Shown one piece after another: positions 15,042 through 23,477 of a stretch of 64,000 nt of DNA (positions within the stretch are counted from its first letter, which is position 1; every line of letters starts with the position of its first letter). The notes beneath the pieces were generated by a model that was given only the letters and a program-made list of their open reading frames with translations, was not told the DNA's origin and did not search any database. The translations under genes and the position numbers were made by a program. Where the stretch lies: assembly GCF_015751785.1 (NCBI RefSeq), contig NZ_JADOTY010000001.1:4836001-4900000 (forward strand), read 5' to 3'. This DNA comes from Micromonospora vinacea. Its GTDB lineage: Bacteria; Actinomycetota; Actinomycetes; Mycobacteriales; Micromonosporaceae.

Positions 15042-15989
15042 TTACCGTCTGACGCGGGCGTGGTCCCGGTGGGGTCGGCCGTGCCCGTCGTCCCGGTCGA
15101 TGCGCAGTTCCCGTTCCAACTCGGTGATGACCGCCCGCAGGTCGTCCAACCGTTGGGTGAGCGCGATCCGGTCCACCTCGTCCGGCACGCCGTCGCCGTC
15201 CTCGTCGTACCCGGGGGCCAGGCGCTCGGTCATCTCCAACCGGCGGGCCTCCTCCATGGAGTTCACGATGACCGCGATGAGGATGTTGAGCAGCAGGTTG
15301 ACGGTGATGACCACGTAGCTGACGTAGTAGAGCAGCGTCCACGGTGAGATCGCCATGCCCTGCTCGATGAGGTCCGGCAGCGTCTCCAGCGACAGCAGGA
15401 CGAACAACGTCAGCAGCGACCGGCCGATGTCGCCGTACTCCTCCGGGTACCTGTTGCCGAAGATCAGCCAGCCGGCCATGCCGTACACGTAGAGCGTCAC
15501 CACGGCCAGGGCGAGGAACCCGGTGACACCGGGCAGGCTGCGCCACAGCGCGGAGACGATGGTCCGCAGACCCGGCGAGAACCGCACCAGGCGGACCATG
15601 CGGGCGACCCGCACGACCCGCAGCAGTGCCGGGTCGCCGTGCAGGCCCGGGATGAAGATCGCCGCGATCACCACGAAGTCGAAGACGTTCCAGCCGTGCC
15701 GGAAGAAGTCCTGTGGGCGTCTGCCGTAGGCGGCCAGCCGGATGGCGATCTCGACGACGAAGACGGCCCGGAAGAACAGTTCCAGCCCGTGCAGCGCGGT
15801 GCCCGCCGGGCTCAGGTCGTCGTACGTCTCCAGGCCGAGAACGATGCCGTTGGCGAGGATGACCACGACGATGGCGATCTCGAAGGGGCGGGACCGGGCG
15901 AGCCTGTCGCATCGGTCGGTCCATCCTGAGCGGTGCGGCTCTGGTGTGGACGGACCACCCCGCGGGGCGGGCACGGGTGCGTCACTCAC
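15042..15989 (-). CDS. Voltage-gated cation channel of the bacterial NaV type, unusual filter
   Basis: One six-helix subunit of a tetrameric channel. S1 is IAIVVVILANGIVLGLE; S4 carries five arginines at every third position (RVVRVARMVRLVR), the voltage sensor; S6 is VVITVNLLLNILIAVIVN. The pore loop reads SLETLPDLIEQ where characterised BacNaV channels have TLESW, so the tryptophan and following serine are replaced and selectivity cannot be predicted. After S6 the cytosolic neck has DEDGDGVPDE, which resembles a calcium-binding loop, then a coiled coil (LTQRLDDLRAVITELEREL). I chose GTG 15989 (315 aa); an ATG at 16031 adds 14 low-complexity residues. No strong ribosome site at either. Confidence 0.85.
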   Translation of the reverse strand: MSDAPVPAPRGGPSTPEPHRSGWTDRCDRLARSRPFEIAIVVVILANGIVLGLETYDDLSPAGTALHGLELFFRAVFVVEIAIRLAAYGRRPQDFFRHGWNVFDFVVIAAIFIPGLHGDPALLRVVRVARMVRLVRFSPGLRTIVSALWRSLPGVTGFLALAVVTLYVYGMAGWLIFGNRYPEEYGDIGRSLLTLFVLLSLETLPDLIEQGMAISPWTLLYYVSYVVITVNLLLNILIAVIVNSMEEARRLEMTERLAPGYDEDGDGVPDEVDRIALTQRLDDLRAVITELERELRIDRDDGHGRPHRDHARVRR

Positions 15990-16150
15990 CAGTCGGCCGA
16001 CTCGATCAGGCGCGCCGCCGCAGGGGCCCACCTCCGGCCGTCGTCGTGGCGGTGCGGATGGTGTGCGGGCATGCCCACCAGCCTATCCAAGATCAACGAC
16101 GCTGGGCGACGCGCGATCCGTGCGGCGGGACTCGTTCGCCGTGTGCCGGC

Positions 16151-16184
16151 CCGCAAATCGCGAACGACGTTTGCGGTTTACAGT
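16151..16184 (+). promoter_or_regulatory. Operator and -10 of the TetR gene at 16191
   Basis: CCGCAAA (16151-16157) and TTTGCGG (16170-16176) form a perfect 7-bp inverted repeat with a 12-bp spacer, a likely TetR operator. TACAGT at 16179-16184 fits an actinobacterial -10; the start point would fall on or beside the GTG at 16191, so the mRNA is probably leaderless. Confidence 0.5.
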
Positions 16185-16190
16185 AGGTCA

Positions 16191-16880
16191 GTGAGTGACA
16201 CAGCCGCGACCGGCGGCCCCGACCGGCAGCCGATCTGGAGCAGGCCCGAACGCGGCAGCCGCGGGCCCGCTCCGGGGCACAGTCGGGACAGCATCGTCGT
16301 AGCTGCGATCGCCCTGGCCGACACCGAAGGGCTGGCCGCGGTGTCGATGCGCGCCGTGGCCGCCGCGCTCGGCACCGGTGCCGGATCCCTCTACCGCTAC
16401 CTGTCGTCCCGCGACGACCTGCTGGACCTGATGACCGACCGGGCGGCGGGGGAGCTGCGCCCGTACCCACAGGTGGAGGGCGACTGGTTGGAGACGATGG
16501 TGCTGCTGGGGCGCCGTCAGTTGGCGCTGTTCGGCGCCCACCCGTGGCTGCTCGACGTGATCCACCGGCCCTCCGGCATCGGCCCGGAGAGCCTGGCCTG
16601 GTTCGACAACTGCCTCCGGGTCCTGCAACCCGTGCGCTGCCCCGTGGCCGCCAAGTTCGAGGCCATCGCGATGATGACCGGCGTGGTGAGCCTCTTCGCC
16701 CGCCGTGAGTCCGCCGCCGGGGCGTTCAGCTTCGCCGGGGTGGACCTCGCCGCGTACCCGCACCTGGTCGCGGCGTTCAGTCAGCCCTCCGGGCCGGCGC
16801 CCCGGGCGGACCTCGTCGAGCGGACCCTGCGCAGTCTGCTGACCGGTCTGCTGCTCGTGGAGTCGACCGAGACGGGCTGA
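16191..16880 (+). CDS. TetR-family transcriptional regulator
   Basis: 229 aa. Helix-turn-helix: IVVAAIALADTEGLAAVSM followed by VAAALGTGAGSLYRYLSSRDDLL. The C-terminal part (about 95-225) looks like the TetR_C_1/tetracycline-repressor type domain (LLGRRQLALFGAHPWLLDV). A basic, proline-rich N-terminal extension (RPERGSRGPAPGHSR) precedes the DNA-binding domain. The GTG at 16191 is favoured because a -10 lies 7 bp upstream, giving a leaderless message; a longer open frame upstream would swallow the operator. Divergent from the ion channel gene, so that gene is the nearest candidate target besides itself. Confidence 0.85.
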   Translation: MSDTAATGGPDRQPIWSRPERGSRGPAPGHSRDSIVVAAIALADTEGLAAVSMRAVAAALGTGAGSLYRYLSSRDDLLDLMTDRAAGELRPYPQVEGDWLETMVLLGRRQLALFGAHPWLLDVIHRPSGIGPESLAWFDNCLRVLQPVRCPVAAKFEAIAMMTGVVSLFARRESAAGAFSFAGVDLAAYPHLVAAFSQPSGPAPRADLVERTLRSLLTGLLLVESTETG

Positions 16881-16988
16881 CCGCCTCGGCGGACCTGTGG
16901 TTTCTGCCGTTTCTCCGCGCACCTCGACTAGGTTCTCGATGGTGGGCGGGGCCAGACGACCCCGCGCCAGCTGCGGGAGAGGTGCGCG

Positions 16989-17348
16989 ATGTCCGACCCT
17001 GATCTTGTTGACCTGCGCCAACGGGCCAAGGACGGTGACCGGGACGCGATCGACCAACTCGTCGAGCTCGCGGGGGAGCGGGGTGACCTGGCCGAGCTGC
17101 GTCAGCTGGCCGAGGACGGCAACGCCGACGCGGCGGCCCAACTGGTCGAGCTCGCCACCGAACTCGGCGACCTGAACGAGCTGCGGCGCCTCGCCGACCA
17201 GGGCGACCGGGACGCCGCCGACCAGCTCGTCGAGTTGGCCGCGGAGCGGGCGGACGTCGGCGAACTTCGCCGGCTCGCCGACGGCGGGAACCGGGACGCG
17301 GCCGACGTCCTGGCCGAGCTCACCGATGAGCAGGACGAGGCGGAGTAG
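16989..17348 (+). CDS. Tandem-repeat helical protein, function unknown
   Basis: 119 aa made almost wholly of about three copies of a 36-residue unit, each two short helices: GDRDAIDQLVELAGERGDL / AELRQLAEDG, then GNADAAAQLVELATELGDL / NELRRLADQG, then GDRDAADQLVELAAERADV / GELRRLADGG. The pattern resembles Sel1/HEAT-like solenoids, which act as protein-binding scaffolds. Highly acidic, no signal peptide or membrane segment. GGGAGAGG precedes ATG 16989. The near identity of the units suggests recent internal duplication. No partner is evident in the neighbours. Confidence 0.7.
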   Translation: MSDPDLVDLRQRAKDGDRDAIDQLVELAGERGDLAELRQLAEDGNADAAAQLVELATELGDLNELRRLADQGDRDAADQLVELAAERADVGELRRLADGGNRDAADVLAELTDEQDEAE

Positions 17349-17381
17349 TCGGCCGGGATGTGGGAGCGCCCGCAGCCGGTG

Positions 17382-17846
17382 TCACGGCGCGGTGGTGAGG
17401 TATCGGCGGTAACCGACAGCGGACTGCGCGAACCCGATTGACGCGTAGAACCGGTGGGCGTCGGTGCGCGCGGCGTTCGACACCAGTTGGACCTTGTAAC
17501 AGCCGGCCGCCGCCGCGTCGTCGAGCGCCGCCAGCATGAGGGCCCGGGCGACCCCGCGGCGGCGCCATTCGGGCGCGACCACCACGTTCTCCACCACCAT
17601 GTACGGTCGCGCGCCGTGGGTGAGGTTGGGGGCGACGAGGGTGTCCAGGGTGCCCACGAAGGTGCTCCCGGCGACGGCCAGCAGGAGACGCCGGCCAGCC
17701 TGCGCGTGCAGGTCGCGCCAGGCGGCGGCCAGCCGGCCGGGGTCCGGCCGTGCGTCGTCGGGCGCGAGCTGCCACAGCACGTCGAAGACCCGCTCGGGGT
17801 CGTCCTGCGGTACGGCGGCGCGGACGACGAAGTCACCGCCGCTCAC
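17382..17846 (-). CDS. GNAT-family N-acetyltransferase
   Basis: 154 aa, one acetyl-CoA-dependent transferase domain. Motif A, which binds the pyrophosphate of CoA, is VENVVVAPEWRRRGVARALM (Q/R-x-x-G-x-A); the late part HRFYASIGFAQSAVGYRRYL is typical of GNAT strands 6-7. Substrate unknown. I chose GTG 17846 (MSGGDFVVRAA) because upstream in-frame sequence lacks family resemblance. It stands alone between unrelated genes. Confidence 0.85.
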   Translation of the reverse strand: MSGGDFVVRAAVPQDDPERVFDVLWQLAPDDARPDPGRLAAAWRDLHAQAGRRLLLAVAGSTFVGTLDTLVAPNLTHGARPYMVVENVVVAPEWRRRGVARALMLAALDDAAAAGCYKVQLVSNAARTDAHRFYASIGFAQSAVGYRRYLTTAP

Positions 17847-18024
17847 CGGGCCGACGCCGGAGTGTCCAGTTCGGACCGCGCCGGGTGCCGGCGTGGCGGC
17901 CGGCTGTGCCGACCGCACTGGTCGTCGACGCACCTCACCATGCCCTGGAGGATACGTGGCCGCCTGCACCACGTGGCGGGCGACGGCAACCGGGGCGCCG
18001 CCGCCCGCTTCGGCGGTGAACCGG

Positions 18025-18882
18025 TCAGGCCCGCGCGGCCCGGATGGCGTCGCGCAGCGGGGTGCTCGGCCGGCCGAGCAGCCGACTGAGGTCGTCACTG
18101 TCGGTCGCCAGCTCGCCGTTGGCGATGGACTGGTCGAGCGCGGCGACGAAACCGGCGGTGCCCGCGTCCAGGCCGACGTTCTCTAGGGCCGAGGCCAGCT
18201 CGGCGGCGGACATGTCCTGGTGGACGACGGTGGTGCCGGTCACCTCGGTGACGGCCTCGGCCAGCTCGTCGAAGGTGAACGCGGTGCCGCCCAGTTCGTA
18301 GACGGCGTTGCCGTCCTCCGCGCGGGTCAGCGCGGCCACGGCCGCCCCTGCGTAGTCCGCCCGGGTCGCGGCGGAGATCTTGCTGCCGCCGGTGGCGCCG
18401 AGGATGGTGCCGGACCCGAGGTACTGCGGCAGCTGGTCGGTGTAGTTCTCGGTGTACCAGCTGTTGCGCAGCACGGTGTAGGCCAGACCGGACGCGGCGA
18501 GGACCTCCTCGGTGGCCTTGTGCTCCGGAGCGAGCGGGTTCGCTGTGGTGTCGGCCCTCAGGATGCTGGTGTAGACGAGCCGCTCGACCCCGGCGAGCTT
18601 GGCGGCGTCGATGACCGCTGTGTGCTGTGCGACGCGTTGACCGGGAGTGTCGCCGGAGATGAGCAGCAGGCGGCGTACGCCGGCCACGGCGCCGGGCAGC
18701 GTCGACGGGTCGTCGTAGTTGGCCTTGCGGATCTCTACTCCGCGCGCGGCCAGTTCGGCGGCCTTCTCCGGGCTGCGGACGACGGCGGCGATCTCGGCGG
18801 CGGGTACGCCGCTGTCGAGCAGCTGCTCGATCACCAGGCGGCCCAGTCGGCCGGTGGCGCCGGTGACGGCGTAGGTGGGCAT
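18025..18882 (-). CDS. NmrA-like NAD(P)-dependent quinone oxidoreductase / epimerase
   Basis: 285 aa extended SDR of the NmrA/QorB type: nucleotide-binding YAVTGATGRLGRLV, YTSILRADTTANPLAPEHKATEE, and the substrate region SGLAYTVLRNSWYTEN. The active-site YxxxK of classical SDRs is absent, as in this subfamily, whose members bind NAD(P)H and reduce quinones or act as redox sensors. It is divergent from an HxlR-family regulator across 88 bp holding a palindrome, the qorB/qorR arrangement known from other bacteria; expression is probably relieved by quinone or thiol stress. Confidence 0.85.
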   Translation of the reverse strand: MPTYAVTGATGRLGRLVIEQLLDSGVPAAEIAAVVRSPEKAAELAARGVEIRKANYDDPSTLPGAVAGVRRLLLISGDTPGQRVAQHTAVIDAAKLAGVERLVYTSILRADTTANPLAPEHKATEEVLAASGLAYTVLRNSWYTENYTDQLPQYLGSGTILGATGGSKISAATRADYAGAAVAALTRAEDGNAVYELGGTAFTFDELAEAVTEVTGTTVVHQDMSAAELASALENVGLDAGTAGFVAALDQSIANGELATDSDDLSRLLGRPSTPLRDAIRAARA

Positions 18883-18912
18883 GGGAACCTCCGGAGGGTG
18901 GGAAACAGATCA

Positions 18913-18964
18913 GTAAGCACTTACGAATCTACAGCACTAACCTACGAGCAGCGTGGGATAGGCT
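18913..18964. promoter_or_regulatory. Operator between oxidoreductase and HxlR genes, with -10 of the regulator
   Basis: GTAAG-CA-CTTAC (18913-18924) is a perfect 5-bp inverted repeat, the kind of site HxlR-family proteins bind. TAGGCT at 18959-18964 is 7 bp before the GTG at 18971, consistent with a leaderless regulator message. Confidence 0.5.
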
Positions 18965-18970
18965 GGTGAG

Positions 18971-19375
18971 GTGAGCGACATGCCGGCCCAGGACCCGGCG
19001 GGGCCTACCCAGGAATTCGTCAGCGATGTCTTCGCCCGGGGGTGCACCTCCCGTGCGGCCTTCGAGGACGTCACCTCGAAATGGGCCTCGCTGGCCCTGT
19101 TGGCGCTCGGCGAGGGTCGCTACCGGTTCAACGCGCTGCGGCGCCGCATCGACGGGGTCAGCGAGCGGATGCTCTCGCAGACCCTTCAGACCCTCGAACG
19201 CGACGGAATGCTCACCCGCGAGGTGCTCACCGCGATTCCACCGCGGGTCGAATACTCGCTGACCCCCCTGGGCGCCCGGGTCGCCGAGCAACTGCGCGGC
19301 CTCGCCGACCTGTTGGAAGCCTCGGTGCCCGAGCTGCAGACCGCCCGCGACAGCCGCGAGCGCGACCGGGGCTAG
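18971..19375 (+). CDS. HxlR-family winged-helix regulator (QorR-like)
   Basis: 134 aa. The HxlR domain is seen in SKWASLALLALGEGRYRFN, LRRRIDGVSERMLSQTLQTL (recognition helix) and LTAIPPRVEYSLTPLG (wing). A single cysteine in RGCTSRAAFEDV lies just before the domain, the position of the redox-sensing cysteine in QorR-type members. It faces the NmrA-like oxidoreductase, its probable target. GTG start with no separate ribosome site; probably leaderless. Confidence 0.88.
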   Translation: MSDMPAQDPAGPTQEFVSDVFARGCTSRAAFEDVTSKWASLALLALGEGRYRFNALRRRIDGVSERMLSQTLQTLERDGMLTREVLTAIPPRVEYSLTPLGARVAEQLRGLADLLEASVPELQTARDSRERDRG

Positions 19376-19434
19376 TGCTCTGACCGGGACGTTTGCCGGG
19401 TTGCTGCCCTCTGCAGGGTCGCTCGCCCGAAGGC

Positions 19435-19713
19435 CTAGACCGACACGCGGACGAAGCCCTCGGTCCAGTGGTCCTCATCGAGGTCGTACTCCCCGATCTG
19501 GAAGCAGTCCGGCTCGTCGGCGAAGCCTGGTAAGAGACGCGCGCGGCGCATCCGCTCTTCAGCCACGGCCTCGGAGGAGTAGATGCCGAGCAGCTTGACG
19601 TCGTCGCCGTCCTGCTCGTCGACGAACACCCCCTCGTCGTCGAGGTGAATCGTCTCGTCGTCGGGGCCGCCTTCGTTCTGGTGGCTGATGTGCCAGAGGG
19701 GATAGACCTTCAC
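19435..19713 (-). CDS. Conserved hypothetical protein (DUF7336-like)
   Basis: 92 aa, strongly acidic. The layout VYPLWHISHQ ... VKLLGIYSSEAVAEERM ... LPGFADEPDCFQIGEYDLDEDHWTEGF matches a family of short bacterial proteins known only as domains of unknown function; the ending YxLDxDHWxEGF is distinctive. No signal peptide. It is convergent with the HxlR gene and divergent from the DinB-like gene. Role unknown. Confidence 0.7.
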   Translation of the reverse strand: MKVYPLWHISHQNEGGPDDETIHLDDEGVFVDEQDGDDVKLLGIYSSEAVAEERMRRARLLPGFADEPDCFQIGEYDLDEDHWTEGFVRVSV

Positions 19714-19807
19714 GGGCGCAGGCTAACCCGGCCCACCCGGTGAACGCTCCCGGTTCGTCCGACAAATTTGCTATCCGGCGGCCGAAGCGCAGTGATACAC
19801 AACGGGC

Positions 19808-20581
19808 GTGCAATACATTGTGGAGTTTCCCGAGGTCCTGCGGCTGATCGAAGACCGCTCGGCCGCGTTCCGTGCCGCGATCGCGTCCGCCCCCGACCTT
19901 GACGTCCAGGTCCCGACCTGCCCGGACTGGACGCTGCGCGAACTGGCGCAGCACCTCGGCGACGGCCGCCGCCGCCAGGCCGCCATCATCGCGGCTGGCC
20001 CGGGCGCTGAGCCCCCGGCGAGGACGGACCCGAAGGGCGCCCCGACGGCGCCCCGCGACCGCGAATCCCTGGACGCCTGGCTCGCCGAGTCGACCGAGCT
20101 CATGCTCGACGCGATGCGCGCGGCCGGCCCGGACCGCGGCTGCTGGACCTGGTGGGGCCGCTCGCAGGCCCCGCAGACCAGCGGAGCCGTGGCCCGGCAC
20201 CAGATTCAGGAGCTGGCTGTCCACACCTACGACGTCCAGCTCACCCAGGGGGCCGCACAGCCGCTGCCGACGGACGTGGCGGTCGAGGGCGTCGACGAGT
20301 TCCTGACGACCGTCGCGGCGACGACCGTCCCCTGGCCGTTCAAGCCGGCGACCATCGACCTGCACACGACCGAGGGCCGCTCCTGGCGCCTGACCCTGAA
20401 CGCCGACGGCGTCCGCTGCGACGACCTCGCCACCGACGCGGAGCCGGGCGACATGGGGATGCGTGGCGCAGCGAGCGAACTGGTCCTCTACTTCTACGAC
20501 CGCGTCCCGCTCGATGGTCTGGAGACCACCGGCGACACCCAGCCGATGGAGCAGCTCGCAGACTGGGACCCGAACGCGTAA
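19808..20581 (+). CDS. Maleylpyruvate isomerase / mycothiol-dependent (DinB-fold) family protein
   Basis: 257 aa. The N-terminal four-helix DinB-like domain contains VPTCPDWTLRELAQHLGD and, later, HQIQELAVHTYDVQ, whose histidines with the early H bind metal in this family. The C-terminal domain (about 170-250) is the SCP2-like part that accompanies it. Members use mycothiol, the actinobacterial thiol, for isomerisation or thiol transfer; the substrate here is unknown and no aromatic catabolism genes are adjacent, so maleylpyruvate itself is doubtful. GTG start. Confidence 0.82.
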   Translation: MQYIVEFPEVLRLIEDRSAAFRAAIASAPDLDVQVPTCPDWTLRELAQHLGDGRRRQAAIIAAGPGAEPPARTDPKGAPTAPRDRESLDAWLAESTELMLDAMRAAGPDRGCWTWWGRSQAPQTSGAVARHQIQELAVHTYDVQLTQGAAQPLPTDVAVEGVDEFLTTVAATTVPWPFKPATIDLHTTEGRSWRLTLNADGVRCDDLATDAEPGDMGMRGAASELVLYFYDRVPLDGLETTGDTQPMEQLADWDPNA

Positions 20582-20627
20582 GGCAACCCGGTAGACGTTC
20601 CCGGTCAGAGGGCCAGCAGCAGCCGCA

Positions 20628-21254
20628 CTAGTTGGCGTCCTGCGCGCAGATCGTGGTCATCTCGGCCAGGTAGCTGGCCAGCGTCGGCAGGCCGGCCTCG
20701 GCCCGGCGTCGTTCGACCTCCGGCTCGTCCCTGATCGGAGTCGTCGGGACAGGGCCGTCCGGTCCGCAGCGGATCTGTGTGCCGTACCCCTGGGGCTCGC
20801 CCTTGCCCACCGCGACCCGGTCCTCCAGGTAGGCCAGGTTGCCCGGCGATGCCTGGCGGGCGGTCACTGCGGCCCGCAGCAGGTCCAGTGCCTCCTGTTG
20901 GAAGGTCGGATCCTGGTCGGAGTGCTGGGCGATCGCCCAGGCGGCGTTGCCGCCATCCTCGCCCACGAGGGCGAACGTCGGCCAGCCGTGGGTACGGATG
21001 ATCTCCTTCAACCGGGCGGTGCGGGCCTGGTCGGACTCGCTCTGCGGCGTGCCCCCGCGGTCGGCCTGGTCGCGCGCCAGCATCGCGATCAACTCGTCGT
21101 GCAGCGCCTTGTCGAAGGAGGCGGGGGAGGAGGCGCTCGGGGCTGCCGGCGGCGCGCTGCTCGGTGAGTCGCCGGCCGGCCCGGACGAGGTGCCGCAGGC
21201 AGCGAGGGTGAGCAGTGCCACCAGCGGCACCGTGAGCGGCGACGGGAGCTTCAC
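20628..21254 (-). CDS. Secreted lipoprotein with a DUF6624-like domain
   Basis: 208 aa. Signal peptide with lipobox LAAC (cysteine 20), then a serine/proline/alanine-rich linker (about 21-48). The globular part has TARLKEIIRTHGWPTFALVGE, AAWAIAQHSDQDPTFQQ, YLEDRVAVGKGEPQGYGTQ, the recurring features of DUF6624 proteins. Function of that domain is not known. Anchored outside the membrane. Monocistronic as far as seen. Confidence 0.78.
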   Translation of the reverse strand: MKLPSPLTVPLVALLTLAACGTSSGPAGDSPSSAPPAAPSASSPASFDKALHDELIAMLARDQADRGGTPQSESDQARTARLKEIIRTHGWPTFALVGEDGGNAAWAIAQHSDQDPTFQQEALDLLRAAVTARQASPGNLAYLEDRVAVGKGEPQGYGTQIRCGPDGPVPTTPIRDEPEVERRRAEAGLPTLASYLAEMTTICAQDAN

Positions 21255-21312
21255 CTCGTCGATTGTCGTCGGGTCGTGGTCACCCCCACAAGGCGCGGAC
21301 CGCGACCGTGTC

Positions 21313-22275
21313 TCAGGTGTTCAGCGTCTCGCGCGGCGGCACACCGAAGCTGGCGTGGTACCGGGCGGTGAACCTGCTGTGGCTGGCGAATCCCCACCGA
21401 CTGGCGATCGCCGAGACCGTCTCCTGACCCGGGTCGGCGCGTACCAGGTCGTGGTGTGCCCGGACGAGCCGGACCCGACGCAGGTAGGCCATCGGGGTGG
21501 TGCCGAGATGACGACGGAAGGCGAGTTGCACCGCCCGCAGGGAGACGCCGGCCGCGCCGGCGATGTCGGCCGCGCTGATGTCCCGGTCGGCGTGCTCCTC
21601 CAGGAACGCGATCGCCCGTCGCAGCGTGGCGGTGGTGGCGTCGTTCCGGTCCGCGGCGGTCGGTTCGGTGAACGCGGTGTTGGGGAAGACCGCGAGCGCC
21701 GCCGCGGCCAGCATCCGGGCGGCGTTGCCGATCACCAGCTGTTGTGCCCCGGCGGCGGGGCTGTTCAACACGACGTCGCGGACGAAGCTGGTGGTGTTGC
21801 GCCACTGCCGGGCGAGGGCCGCACTGGCGGCGCCCAGCTCGGTGAACTCGATCCGACCGGGCCGACGGGCCGGCGCGGTGGTGGCCACCTGCGCCAGCAC
21901 CGACAGGTCCAGTACGCACAGCTCCACCTCACCGGGATGCCACTGGACGGTGCACGGCTCCTCCGGCCTGGTGACCAGGAAGACCTCACCGGGGCCGAAC
22001 CGGTGGGCCGATCCGGCGCAGGAGCGATTGACGTGCGCGGTGCGGGTGCGGCCGATGACCAGGCCGCCGAGGGTGCTGGCATCGATGTCGAGGTGCCCGG
22101 TCTGCCGGGTGGTAGCGATGGCGAAGGGGCCGGTGTCGACGCGGTGGTGGTTGAGCCGATAGCCGTTCTTGCTCTGAATGCGCAGTTTCGGGTCGTACGT
22201 GGCGGACAGAAATTCGTGGATGGCCGCCGGGTCGCGACTGTCGAACTGGTGGGTCTGCACTGGCGATGACGTCAT
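21313..22275 (-). CDS. AraC-family transcriptional regulator
   Basis: 320 aa. The C-terminal double helix-turn-helix (about 215-318) reads ISAADIAGAAGVSLRAVQLAF, TTPMAYLRRVRLVRAHHDL, SAIASRWGFASHSRFTARYH. The N-terminal half resembles the AraC-binding-like domain of transcription activators that begin with a cupin-type barrel (TGHLDIDASTLGGLVIGR, GPGEVFLVTRPEEPC). I chose ATG 22275; a long upstream extension is arginine/proline-rich and unlikely. No adjacent catabolic operon; the target is unknown. Confidence 0.88.
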   Translation of the reverse strand: MTSSPVQTHQFDSRDPAAIHEFLSATYDPKLRIQSKNGYRLNHHRVDTGPFAIATTRQTGHLDIDASTLGGLVIGRTRTAHVNRSCAGSAHRFGPGEVFLVTRPEEPCTVQWHPGEVELCVLDLSVLAQVATTAPARRPGRIEFTELGAASAALARQWRNTTSFVRDVVLNSPAAGAQQLVIGNAARMLAAAALAVFPNTAFTEPTAADRNDATTATLRRAIAFLEEHADRDISAADIAGAAGVSLRAVQLAFRRHLGTTPMAYLRRVRLVRAHHDLVRADPGQETVSAIASRWGFASHSRFTARYHASFGVPPRETLNT

Positions 22276-22700
22276 CCGCTGTCTCCGTCCGGTGGAGGTG
22301 CCGCCGGGTGCTGGAACGGGTGCCGACGGCAGGTTCGGGACGTGCCGGGGTGCTCGGCGGTGACCGGCACGTCTTTGGCCGGCGGCGGTGCGGTGACGGG
22401 GAACGTCGCGAGCGGGACGGCAGCGACCGGTTGCGGGCGTCGGATCTGGTCTGACCATTCAACGACTGTGGAGCGCAATATCTGTAGATGGGAATGTCAC
22501 CCTACGACAATCGCGGACCCGTCGCCCGGCGAATCACGGCCGCGTGTCGGCAGCTCGACTTCGTTTTCCGGCTAGCGCGCCGAATGGTTCTGCGTCTGCG
22601 GTCCTAGCCACCCTCGTGGCCGACAGCGAAATCTTGTTCATGATTCATCGGAGGACGACCGGGTCACCGCCGGGAGGCCGACCCACGGAGGGGGAAACCG
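22276..22700. other. Intergenic region, no gene seen
   Basis: 425 bp between divergent genes. The part from about 22450 to 22640 is relatively AT-richer and should hold the two promoters. No convincing inverted repeat or short coding sequence found. Confidence 0.5.
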
Positions 22701-23363
22701 TTGGACAGTAGCGATCCTGACCGCGTCGTTCGGCTGGCCGTCGCCGAGGCGCTGGCCCGGGTGGCGGACGAGGACAGCCTGGGCCTGGGCGAGGGTGACG
22801 CGCTGGAGCGGCTCGGGCGTGGGCTGCGTGAGGTGCTCCGCCGGGCACTCGACGACCGGGTGCCACTGGCCACGCCGGACTTCGTCGACCTCTGCCGTGA
22901 CCTGGGTCTGAACCGGGACGCCTTCGACCTGCTGGGGCACTACCTGATGACCGCGTTGCTGACCCAGCAGGTCGGACCGGACGCGCTGATCCGGGTCGGG
23001 GTGCTCCTCGGCACCGTCGGGCGCTACCTACCCGGTGCCCGTCCGGTACCCCACCGCAACGACGGTCCCGCGTCGCGGCGACGCGACGTGCGCTCGGACA
23101 ACAGCGTCGTCGGTCGGTACCGCCGCGCCAAGCTGCCGGAGCACCTGCCCAACCCGCCGAGCTGGACCTGCACCGGGTGCGGCCGCGAGTGGCCCTGCGC
23201 CACCAAGCAGAGCCAGCTGCTCGCCGAGTTCGGTGGAGCGCGCGCCTCCCTCGCGGTCTATCTCGGCTCCTGCCTCGTCGCGGCGGCCGAGGACCTGCCC
23301 ACGCTGCCGCTGCCTCGGGTCCGGCTCCGGTTCCTGGGCTGGCTGCCCCGCGCTCGGATCTGA
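22701..23363 (+). CDS. Conserved actinobacterial protein of unknown function
   Basis: 220 aa. The N-terminal half is helical (VAEALARVADEDSLGLGEGD, PDFVDLCRDLGLNRDAFDLLGHYL). The C-terminal part has a conserved cysteine group WTCTGCGREWPCATKQSQLL, then ASLAVYLGSCLVAAAEDLP. C-x2-C with a later cysteine suggests a small metal site. I recognise the C-terminal pattern from other actinomycete hypothetical proteins but no function. Start is TTG 22701 behind GGAGGGGG. Confidence 0.65.
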   Translation: MDSSDPDRVVRLAVAEALARVADEDSLGLGEGDALERLGRGLREVLRRALDDRVPLATPDFVDLCRDLGLNRDAFDLLGHYLMTALLTQQVGPDALIRVGVLLGTVGRYLPGARPVPHRNDGPASRRRDVRSDNSVVGRYRRAKLPEHLPNPPSWTCTGCGREWPCATKQSQLLAEFGGARASLAVYLGSCLVAAAEDLPTLPLPRVRLRFLGWLPRARI

Positions 23364-23477
23364 CTCGACCGTCGGCGCCCCACCCGTCGGTCGGAACCCG
23401 GATCGGTACGGCACTAGGCAGCAGGCCCATCGATGCGATGGAATATGAACCACGTGTCGCGCCCCGGGAGGACACCG

